From Verrucomicrobiota bacterium (GTDB lineage Bacteria > Verrucomicrobiota > Verrucomicrobiia > Verrucomicrobiales > Akkermansiaceae): a stretch of DNA of 64,000 nt. The translations under genes and the position numbers were made by a program. Shown piece by piece: positions 33,769 through 42,200 of this stretch; position 1 is the stretch's first letter, and each line of letters begins with the position of its first letter. Where the stretch lies: contig JAFLEH010000007.1 of the NCBI GenBank assembly GCA_017301995.1, positions 1 through 64,000 of the forward strand, written 5' to 3'. The notes under the pieces are model-generated. The model made no database searches, had not been told where the DNA came from, and was given only the letters and a program-made list of their open reading frames with translations.

Positions 33769-35061
33769 TCACTTGTGGTTGAGGGCGGAGATGGTTTGGA
33801 AGATCGCGGTGATCATCAGATAGGCCATGGTGCCGATGAGCAGCGCCATGATGATGAGCACGGTGGGCATGATCAGCGCCATGATCCGCTGGAGATCCTT
33901 GTCGAGTTCCTTGTCGTAGCGTTCCGCCGCGCGGCGTAGGGAGATATCGATCTTGCCGGTTTGCTCGCCGACGGAAACCATGTCGATCAGCAGCGCGGGA
34001 AAAGTGCCGGTTCGGATGAGCGCCTTGGAGAACGAGCGTCCGTCGCCGACCTGTTCGATCACGCGGTCGAGGCTGGTGCGCAGCGACCGGTTGTGGGTGG
34101 CGTCGCGGGAAAGTTCGAGCGCGCGGAGCAGCGGCAGGCCGTTGCCGACCAGGTTGGCCATGGTTTCGAGGAACTGCACGTAGAACCGGCTGGTGATGAC
34201 CGGGCCGATGAGCGGGAAGCGCAGTTTCATGCGGTCCCAGGCCGGTTTGTTCGCGTCGTTGTCTTTCCACGCCTTGAAAAAGATCGCCGCGGCCACCAGT
34301 ACCAGCAGCATCACGATCCACCATTTTTTCAGGAAATCCGCCAGGCCGATCAGGATGGCCGCGCCTAACGGGATTTTGCCGCCGGGCGTGCTTTGGATCA
34401 GCGAGGTGAGCTGCGGGATGAGGGTGGTGACGAAAACGATGGAAACGCCGACACCCGCGAGGATCAGGAATGCCGGATAGATCATCGCCAGGATCAGGCG
34501 GCTCTGGAGTTCCGCGAGCGTTTTCAGATAGTGCGCCTGGCGTTTGAGAATGGTGTCGAGCGCGCCGGACGCCTCGCCGGCGGCGGCCAGCGAGCAATAG
34601 AGCGGTCCGAAGCTCGGGCTGGCTTTTTTGAGGGCGACGGAGAAGTTCACGCCATCGCGGACCACCTGGCGGATCTTGAAGGAAACCGCCTTGAGGTTGC
34701 CGAGTTCCTGGCGGCTTTCCATCGACTTGAGCGCCGGTTCGAGCTGCAGGCCGGCGCTGAGCATGTCGGATAGTTCCTCGGTGAAGAGCACCACTTCCTG
34801 GCGCTTGAGTTTCACCGGACCATCGGGGATCGGAGTGTCTTTCGAGCCGTTGGCCTTGGGCGCGGCGGGGGCATCGTCGGTTTTCGCTTTGCCGTTGGTT
34901 TTGCGGACCGGCACGGCGGCGGCGGTGTTTTCCCGGATGCTAACCGGCTGGAGCCCCTTGCGGTCCAGCACCCGGATCGCCTCGGTGCGGTCGGCCGCAT
35001 CCAACTCGCCGGTGGTGACGGCTCCTTTGGCGTTGAGGGCTTTGTAGGCGAAGACGGGCAT
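33769..35061 (-). CDS. gspF: Type II secretion/type IV pilus inner-membrane platform protein (GspF/PilC)
   Basis: The 430-residue protein opens MPVFAYKALNAKGAVTTGELDA, the classic start of GspF/PilC. It has two tandem T2SSF domains (LSDMLSAGLQLEPALKSME and FLETMANLVGNGLPLLRALEL) and three long hydrophobic helices (around 205, 265 and 400). It forms the inner-membrane platform that couples the ATPase to pseudopilus or pilus assembly. A 40-residue Ala/Lys/Pro-rich linker near residue 50-85 is unusual. It follows the GspE-type ATPase gene after 43 bp, and that gap is filled with AATTTGAAATTTG-type repeats. Whether it serves secretion or pili cannot be told without the pilin and secretin genes, which are absent here. 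Confidence 0.9.
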   Translation of the reverse strand: MPVFAYKALNAKGAVTTGELDAADRTEAIRVLDRKGLQPVSIRENTAAAVPVRKTNGKAKTDDAPAAPKANGSKDTPIPDGPVKLKRQEVVLFTEELSDMLSAGLQLEPALKSMESRQELGNLKAVSFKIRQVVRDGVNFSVALKKASPSFGPLYCSLAAAGEASGALDTILKRQAHYLKTLAELQSRLILAMIYPAFLILAGVGVSIVFVTTLIPQLTSLIQSTPGGKIPLGAAILIGLADFLKKWWIVMLLVLVAAAIFFKAWKDNDANKPAWDRMKLRFPLIGPVITSRFYVQFLETMANLVGNGLPLLRALELSRDATHNRSLRTSLDRVIEQVGDGRSFSKALIRTGTFPALLIDMVSVGEQTGKIDISLRRAAERYDKELDKDLQRIMALIMPTVLIIMALLIGTMAYLMITAIFQTISALNHK

Positions 35062-35104
35062 TCGGAATTTGAAATTTGGGATTTGAAATTTGAGATCCCG
35101 CCGG
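35062..35104. repeat. ATTTGAAATTTG tandem repeat between gspE and gspF
   Basis: The gap consists almost wholly of GAATTTGAAATTTGGGATTT-like units of ~8 nt, AT-rich in a GC-rich context. It resembles the short repeats at 5320-5337, 20931-20945 and 54899-54919. Confidence 0.5.
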
Positions 35105-36820
35105 TCAGTCGGCGCCGCCGATGTCGGAGGAGGTTACGGAGACCACTTCCTCGATGGTGGTTTCGCCTTGCATCACCTTGTGCCAGCCGTATCCGCGCAT
35201 CGGGATGTAGCCGTCCTTGACCGCTTGGTTGCGGATTTCGTGGGCGTGGGCGTTGTGGGCGATCAAATCCTGCATCGCCGGGGTGAGGAGGACGATTTCG
35301 TAAATCGAAAGCCGGCCGGCGAATCCGGTGCCGCGGCATTGGTCGCAACCGCTGGGAGTGTAGGCCTGGCCCGGGACGTTCAGCGGGATGCCCAGCTCGC
35401 GGCGGTCGGCGTCCGAAACTTCCCGCGGAACCTTGCAATGCGGGCAGAGGCGGCGCACCAGGCGTTGGGCCAGGAACGCGCGCACCGCGGCGGAAACGAG
35501 GAACGGTTCCACGCCCATGTCGATCAAGCGGCTGATCCCGCCGAGCGCGTCGTTGGTGTGGAGTGTGGAGAACACCAAGTGGCCGGTTAGGGACGCGCGG
35601 ATGGCGATTTCCGCCGTCTCAAGGTCGCGGATTTCCCCGATCATCACGATGTTGGGGTCGGCGCGGAGGATGGATCGCAGCGCGGTGGCGAAGGTGAGCC
35701 CGATGTCCGATTTCACCGCGATCTGCATCACCCCGGTGAGCTTGTTTTCCACCGGATCCTCGACCGTGACGATGCGGCGGTCCGGGTGGTTCACCTCGCT
35801 GAGGAACGAGTAAAGGCTGGTGGATTTGCCGGAACCGGTGGGGCCGGTGATGAGGATGATGCCGTTGGGCAGGTGGAGCAGCGACTCGATCTTGCGGCGG
35901 ACGTAGGGTTCGAGACGGAGCTTGTCGAGATTGAAGCGCTCCTGGTTGAGGAGACGGAGGGAAACGCTCTCGCCTTCCACGGTGGGCACGGTGGCCACGC
36001 GGACGTCGATGGTCTGGCCTTCGAACTGGAGGTTGATACGGCCGTCCTGCGGCACCCGGCGCTCGGCGATGTCGAGGTGCGCCATGATTTTCAACCGGGC
36101 GATCACCGAGCTTTGCAGGGCCTTGATGTTTTCCGGCACCGCGATTTCCAACAGCTTGCCGTCGATCCGGTAGCGGATGCGGAGATTGGTGCTCAGCGGC
36201 TCCACGTGGATGTCGGTGGCGCGCTGTTCGAGCGCCTCGCGGATGATCTGGTTGACGAATTTGACCACGCTGGCCTCTTCGTCGTCGTCCTGGTCGATGA
36301 TGTTCGCCTGATCCTCGCCGCCCTCGATGTGGTCGTAGTCGAAGTCCCGGCCTTCCAGGATCTGCTCGAACGTGTCCGCACCGACCCCGTAAAGGCGCCG
36401 GAGGGCCTCATGGAGGCGCTTGCGGGAGGCCATGCACCAGTCGATGGGCATCGCCAGTTCCTGCGCGGCGGCCTGCCGGGCCACCAGATTGAAAGGATCG
36501 AAAGTCGCCAGTTTCAACCGGCGTTCGGTGCCCTCGCCCTCGATGGAAACGGGCAAAAGCCGGTGGCGCAGCGCGATCCGCGGCCCGCAGGCCTCGCGCA
36601 GCGGCAGCGGCACCTCGGGCATCGGGATGCTTGCCAGCCACTCCATATTCAACGCCTGGGCGAGTTCACGCAGATATTGCTCCTCGTTGACCAGCCCGGT
36701 GTCCAGGACGTCATCAATGGGCGAACGCTGACGCTGCACCGCACCCTTCACCACTTCGGTGAGCGCGGATAGGTCGTCGCATCCAATGCGGCGGGCGGGT
36801 TCGATCAAAAGTTGGGTCAT
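35105..36820 (-). CDS. gspE: Type II secretion/type IV pilus assembly ATPase (GspE/PilB)
   Basis: The 571-residue ATPase has an N-terminal MshEN-like region (LALNMEWLASIPMPEVPLPL). This is followed by the secretion ATPase domain: Walker A GPTGSGKST near 325, Asp box and Walker B-like LRADPNIVMIGEIRD near 390, and the His box TGHLVFSTLHTNDA near 412. A CPHC...CDQC zinc-binding pair is present near 460-485, as in GspE/PilB. It powers pilus or pseudopilus assembly from the cytoplasmic face. ATG 36818-36820 (MTQLLIEPARRIG) is chosen over a longer frame lacking coding character. It heads the gspE-gspF-acyltransferase run and is divergent from the esterase fusion gene. Confidence 0.92.
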   Translation of the reverse strand: MTQLLIEPARRIGCDDLSALTEVVKGAVQRQRSPIDDVLDTGLVNEEQYLRELAQALNMEWLASIPMPEVPLPLREACGPRIALRHRLLPVSIEGEGTERRLKLATFDPFNLVARQAAAQELAMPIDWCMASRKRLHEALRRLYGVGADTFEQILEGRDFDYDHIEGGEDQANIIDQDDDEEASVVKFVNQIIREALEQRATDIHVEPLSTNLRIRYRIDGKLLEIAVPENIKALQSSVIARLKIMAHLDIAERRVPQDGRINLQFEGQTIDVRVATVPTVEGESVSLRLLNQERFNLDKLRLEPYVRRKIESLLHLPNGIILITGPTGSGKSTSLYSFLSEVNHPDRRIVTVEDPVENKLTGVMQIAVKSDIGLTFATALRSILRADPNIVMIGEIRDLETAEIAIRASLTGHLVFSTLHTNDALGGISRLIDMGVEPFLVSAAVRAFLAQRLVRRLCPHCKVPREVSDADRRELGIPLNVPGQAYTPSGCDQCRGTGFAGRLSIYEIVLLTPAMQDLIAHNAHAHEIRNQAVKDGYIPMRGYGWHKVMQGETTIEEVVSVTSSDIGGAD

Positions 36821-37016
36821 CGGGGCGGACGTCTTCTCTCCTATAAAACCGCCCAATGCAACCTTGTCTCTCGAAAATACGGGAAAATCGGCCCGGCAGA
36901 CCCCGTTGGAGCGGGGCGTGAACCCCTCCGGAGCAACGATCCCCCCATGCCGGACCGGGCTTTTACTCCAATCGGGTGATCGACATCCGCCCGCCGCGCC
37001 CGCAAGCTTCGTTGCC

Positions 37017-39230
37017 ATGAATTCTTCCCCGATCTTCCGCCTGCTGGCCGTGTTTTTCGCCGCGGCGTCGGTCGGCTTCGCGAAACCGGCGCTCTACATC
37101 ATCGGCGATTCCACGGTCCGCAACCAAACCGCCGGCCAGCGCGGATGGGGCGATCCCCTGGCGGAAAAATTCGATGCGGCGAAGATCGGCGTGCTCAACC
37201 GGGCGATCGGCGGGCGCAGCAGCCGGACATTTCTAACCGAAGGACGCTGGGCGGCGGTGGCGGCCCACCTCAAGCCGGGCGACTTCGTGATCATGCAGTT
37301 CGGCCACAACGACGGCGGCCCGCTCAATGCCGAGCGCGCCAGGGCGTCCATCAAGGGCGTCGGCGACGAAACCGAGGACATCGTGCGCGCGTCCGACGGC
37401 CAACCGGAAACCGTCCACAGTTTCGGCTGGTATCTGCGGACCTACGTGCGGGAAACCAAGGCCAAGGGCGCCACCGCGGTCGTGCTCTCACTGATCCCGC
37501 GGAACATTTGGAACGACGGAAAAATCGTCCGGGCGGAAAAGGACTACGGGCTATGGGCAAAACAGGCTGCGGAGGCGGAAGGCGCGCTGTTCATCGACTT
37601 CAACGGCCTGCTGGCGGACCGCTACGAGGCGCTCGGTCCGGAAAAGACCGCCGCTCTGTTCTGCGGGACCGACCACACCCACACCGGGCCGGATGGCGCG
37701 GAGTTCAATGCCGTGGCGCTCGCCGAAGCGCTGCGCAAACTTCCCGGATGCGATCTGGGTGGCATGTTGCTGCCGGACGGCCTGTGGCTGCCGTCGATCT
37801 TCTCCGATCACATGGTGCTGCAGCGCGACATGAAGGTGCCGGTCTGGGGAACCGCCGCGCCGGGCGCGGAAATCCGGATGAAAATGGGAAACGACGAAAC
37901 CACCTGCAAAGCCGACGCGCACGGATGCTGGAAAACAAGCCTGCCTGCCATGCCGGCTGGCGGACCGTTTGATCTAACCCTCTCCGGCGGCGGGGAAACG
38001 AGGGTGATCCATGACATTCTATCAGGCGAAGTCTGGCTGTGCTCGGGCCAGTCCAACATGGATTTCACTTTGGCGAAGACCGAAAAACGCCGTTTTGCCG
38101 GAGTCACCGATTGGGAAAAGGAGGTCGCCGCCGCCAACCATCCGCGGATCCGCATGTTCACCGCCGAATGGACGATGCGGGAGAGCCCGCAGCGGGACGT
38201 GGTGGGCCGCTGGGCGGTCTGCACGCCGGAAAACGCGGGGGATTTCTCCGCGGTCGCCTACTATTTCGGCCGCGAGCTGCACCAGCGACTGGACGTCCCG
38301 GTGGGACTCATCGCCAGCGCGTATGGCGCCAGCACCATCGAGGCGTGGATCAGCGAACCCGCTCTGGCAAAACACCCGCAGTTCAAGCCGCTGCTGGACG
38401 CGTTCGCCAAGAAGCGCCTCCAGTTCCGCGACGACCCCAAAGCGTTCGAAAACTACGCCAAGGCCCTCGCCAACGCCAAGCCCGGCAAGCCGCCGAAAAA
38501 CCCGGACCCGGTGCAGGATCAGCACAATCCGTTCGTTCTCCACAACGGAATGATCGCGCCGATCGCGCCCTACGCGCTGCGCGGCGCGATCTGGTATCAG
38601 GGCGAATCGAATCTCGGAACCCGCGCGCTCTATCCGGACCTCCAGAAAACCCTGATCGGCGAATGGCGGGAGTTATGGGGAAACCGGGAAATGCCATTTT
38701 ATTATGTGCAGCTCGCGCCTTACAAAAACCCCTCCGACAAACCCGGATCCGGAGGACAACTCGCGGAAATGCGCGAGGCCCAGGCGAAATCGTTGGAAAT
38801 CGAGCGGACCGGTATGGCGGTGACTCTCGACATCGGCGACGCCAAGGACGTTCATCCGCGCAACAAGCACGATGTGGGTCTGCGCCTGGCAAAAATCGCG
38901 ATGACCGACGTCTATGCGGTGCCGGGTGTTTCGCGCGGACCGCTGTTCCACGAGGCGGCGGTGGAGAATGGACGCATCCGGGTGCGGTTCCAGCAAGGGT
39001 GTGGACCGCTGCGGGCCAAGGACGGACCGCTCAAACAGTTCGCCATCGCGGGCTTGGATCGCAGGTTTGTCGAGGCCGCGGCGGTGATTGAGGGAGACTC
39101 GGTGGTCGTTTCCAGCCTGGAAGTGCCGCAGCCCGCGTTCGTCCGCTACGCGTGGGCGGACAATCCCGAGGGAGCCAACCTCACCAACGAGGCGGGGCTG
39201 CCCGCCGCGCCGTTCCGGTCGGATCGTTAG
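37017..39230 (+). CDS. Secreted two-domain esterase: CE12-like SGNH hydrolase fused to CE20/SASA sialate-O-acetylesterase-like domain
   Basis: A signal peptide (MNSSPIFRLLAVFFAAASVGFA) is followed by an SGNH domain at ~25-250. It has IIGDSTV (Ser 32), FGHND near 97 and DHTHTG near 221, the pattern of rhamnogalacturonan acetylesterases (CE12). Residues ~260-735 match the SASA/DUF303 acetylesterase family, with SDHMVLQR near 263, GQSNM (Ser near 345), WYQGESN near 525 and DVHP near 611. Both active sites look intact, so one polypeptide should remove acetyl groups from two positions or substrates. It is the first gene of a plus-strand run with the pectate-lyase-like giant and GH106. Confidence 0.85.
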   Translation: MNSSPIFRLLAVFFAAASVGFAKPALYIIGDSTVRNQTAGQRGWGDPLAEKFDAAKIGVLNRAIGGRSSRTFLTEGRWAAVAAHLKPGDFVIMQFGHNDGGPLNAERARASIKGVGDETEDIVRASDGQPETVHSFGWYLRTYVRETKAKGATAVVLSLIPRNIWNDGKIVRAEKDYGLWAKQAAEAEGALFIDFNGLLADRYEALGPEKTAALFCGTDHTHTGPDGAEFNAVALAEALRKLPGCDLGGMLLPDGLWLPSIFSDHMVLQRDMKVPVWGTAAPGAEIRMKMGNDETTCKADAHGCWKTSLPAMPAGGPFDLTLSGGGETRVIHDILSGEVWLCSGQSNMDFTLAKTEKRRFAGVTDWEKEVAAANHPRIRMFTAEWTMRESPQRDVVGRWAVCTPENAGDFSAVAYYFGRELHQRLDVPVGLIASAYGASTIEAWISEPALAKHPQFKPLLDAFAKKRLQFRDDPKAFENYAKALANAKPGKPPKNPDPVQDQHNPFVLHNGMIAPIAPYALRGAIWYQGESNLGTRALYPDLQKTLIGEWRELWGNREMPFYYVQLAPYKNPSDKPGSGGQLAEMREAQAKSLEIERTGMAVTLDIGDAKDVHPRNKHDVGLRLAKIAMTDVYAVPGVSRGPLFHEAAVENGRIRVRFQQGCGPLRAKDGPLKQFAIAGLDRRFVEAAAVIEGDSVVVSSLEVPQPAFVRYAWADNPEGANLTNEAGLPAAPFRSDR

Positions 39231-39281
39231 ATCGCCGCGCTTGAGAAACCGGGAAACCCGCACGAAACTGATCTTACGCCG

Positions 39282-42200
39282 ATGTTATCCGAAATCACCA
39301 TCCCGCGAGGCCTCGTCCTAACCACGTTAGCGCTGGCGTCGTCCGCTCTTGCCCAGATTCCCGCCTTTCCCGGCGCGGAGGGCTTCGGCGGCTACGCCAA
39401 GGGCGGCCGCGGCGGCGATGTCTATACCGTCACCAATCTCAACGCATCGGGCGCGGGGTCTTTCCGCAACGGGATCGAAACGGTGCCCGCCGGGGGCCGG
39501 ACCATCGTCTTCGCGGTGAGCGGACACATCCACATCAACGGGCTTCGTCTAACCGCATCGAACGTCACCATCGCCGGCCAGACCGCGCCGGGCGACGGCG
39601 TGGGCCTGGTGGACGGCACCTTCCGGATCTCCGGCGACGACGTGGTGGTCCGCCACCTGCGGATGCGCCACCGCGCCAGCGGCAGTGGCGGCGACTGCCT
39701 CAACCTCGACAGCGGATCAATCAACAGCGTGATCGACTCGGTTTCGATGCAGTTTTCCACCGACGAGAATTTTTCCAGCTTCGGCAGCCCGCCGGAGAAT
39801 CTAACCATGCAGTGGTCGCTCAACGGCTGGGGCCTGGAGTCGCACTCGTGCGGCGGCCTTTGGGACCAGAACCACGCCACCTGCCACCATTCGCTGTGGT
39901 CGCACAACCACACCCGGAACCCGAAGGCGCGTCCTAACGGACTGTTGGAGTGGGTCAACAACGTGACTTTCGACTGGGACATCGGTTTCATCATGGGTGA
40001 CTCGGAAACCCCGGCGGCCTGGAAAGCCAACGTCCGGGGATGCTATTTCCTCTGCCCGGCCTCCAACCTGCGGTCCAGAGCGCTGGAAAAGGCGAATCTC
40101 GACCGCAACGGCAACCCGAATTTCTCGCTCTATCTCGACAACTGCCGCCACGACAACAACGGCAACGGCGTCCTCGATGGCACCGACAAGGGATATGCCA
40201 TCGCTTCCGGCAACTACACCACTCTAACGTCCCCGGTCGCCGCCACCGGCGCGGTGCCGGTGACGCTCGACGACCCCGCGGTGGCATTCAAGAAAGTCGT
40301 TTCCAAAGCCGGGGCCCTCAGGCTCGATCTGGATCCGGCCAAGCCGTTGCGCGACGAAGTGGACGCGCGCATGGTCCAGAATCTCGTCAGCCAGACCGCC
40401 AACCACGTCAGCAACGAGAGCCAGCTCGGCCTAACCAACGGCGGCATCGGCACCCTCGCATCGGCCCCGGCGCCCATCGACACCGACCGCGACGGCATGC
40501 CGGACCCGTATGAAACCGCGCTCGGATGGAACCCGGCGGCGCAGGACCACAACACCGCGCTGGCGAACAGCGGCGGCTTGGTCACCGGCACCACGTTCCT
40601 CCCTCCTAACACTCCTGCCGGAGCCGGTGCCTTGGACAAATACACCCGGCTGGAGGAATACCTGCATTTTCTATCCATCCCGCACGGAACCGTCGCGAAA
40701 AACACGGCCGCGGCGCCGACCTCCATCCAAACGGATCTGCGGAAGTTCACCTCCGGATTCTCCGCGTCGCCGGTGTTCGCGGTTTCCAACATTTCCGGCG
40801 GAACGGTGGTTCAAAGCGGTCCCGGAAACTGTCTGATCACATTCACACCAACCCTCAATCATGTGGGCCGCGCGCGGTTCGATTTCACCGTGACCGACGC
40901 GGCAGGCCACAGTTGGACCCAGACCTGCGCCATCCTGGTGACCGCCGCGGGCATCCCGCGCGATCTCAAGTGGAAGGGCGGCGCGGCATCCAACATTTGG
41001 GACGCCGCCACGCCGAATTGGACCGACAATGGCGCGGTAACCGCCTTTTCCACCGGAGACCGGGTGTTTCTCGACGACACCGGTTCGCAATCCCCCGCGG
41101 TAAACGTCTCAGGCACGGTTAGCCCCGGAGGGATCCTGTGCGACGCGGTTGGCAATTACACCCTAACCGGAGGTGCGGTCACGTCCACCGGTTCGTTGGT
41201 GAAACGAGGATCGGGAATGCTGACGTTCACCACCGCAGGACCCAACGCATTCACGTCCGTTGCGCTGGAAAGCGGCACGCTGAAGGTCAATTCCAACGCT
41301 CTCGGCACCGGACCGCTCGATCTGATAGGTGGCACCCTCGACATCGGAGCGAACGCCACCACCAACAGCGCGCTCAACATCCTCGGCCCGGTCGTCATCA
41401 CCGGCGGCAGCGGCGGCGGAGCCACGGGTATCGGCCCGATCACCGGGTCGGCGCCGCTGACGATCTCGCAAACCAACGTGTTCGACCTACGCGGTGATAT
41501 GTCGGGCTATAGCGGCACCGTCACCTTCACCGGCAATGCGGCGATCCGCATGAACGGTTCCATCGGCAGTGGCGCGGCCACCTTCGTCCTGAACGGCAAC
41601 ACCTGGCTGAACAAGCGGAGCAGCGTCGCAACCATCACCCTCGGTGGCCTCGGCGGCGCCGCGGGAGGCACCCTCGCCGGCTCCACCGGAAACACCAGCG
41701 CCACCACCTATCAGATCGGCGACAACGGGGCGTCCACCGTTTTCGCCGGCCGCATCACCAATGGCGGCGGCACCACTTCGATCGTCAAAACCGGCGCGGG
41801 CACAATCACCCTATCCGGAACCAGCGACCACACCGGCACCACGGCGGTGAACCAGGGCGCTGTGTTGGTCGATGGCGCCCTCGGAAGCACCGCGGTCACG
41901 GTGGCCTCCGGCGCGATGCTCGGCGGCGACGGAACCATCGGCGGCCCGGTCACCGTCAATTCGGGCGCCTATCTATCACCCGGAACGATCCCCTTCACCG
42001 GAGCCACACTGGCGGTGGGAGGCAATCTCGCGCTCAATTCCAACATCCTTTTCATCGATCTGTCCAACTCGCCGGCCGGACAAAACGACCGGATCACCGT
42101 GGGTGGCACGCTCGCCCTAACCGGATCGCTCGATTTCAGATTTCTCCTGTTGAACGGGCCTCTTTCGGCGGGCACCTATGATTTGGTCGCCGCCACCAAC

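Noticed and set aside
36900..36945. Possible stem-loop or riboswitch in the gspE/esterase divergent gap
   Set aside because: Short CGTTG/CAACG and GGGG/CCCC pairings can be drawn, but no known riboswitch core is present and the fold is not convincing by eye.
36759..37016. Long N-terminal extension of the esterase fusion
   Set aside because: It overlaps the divergent gspE start and lacks coding character; the signal peptide begins at 37017.
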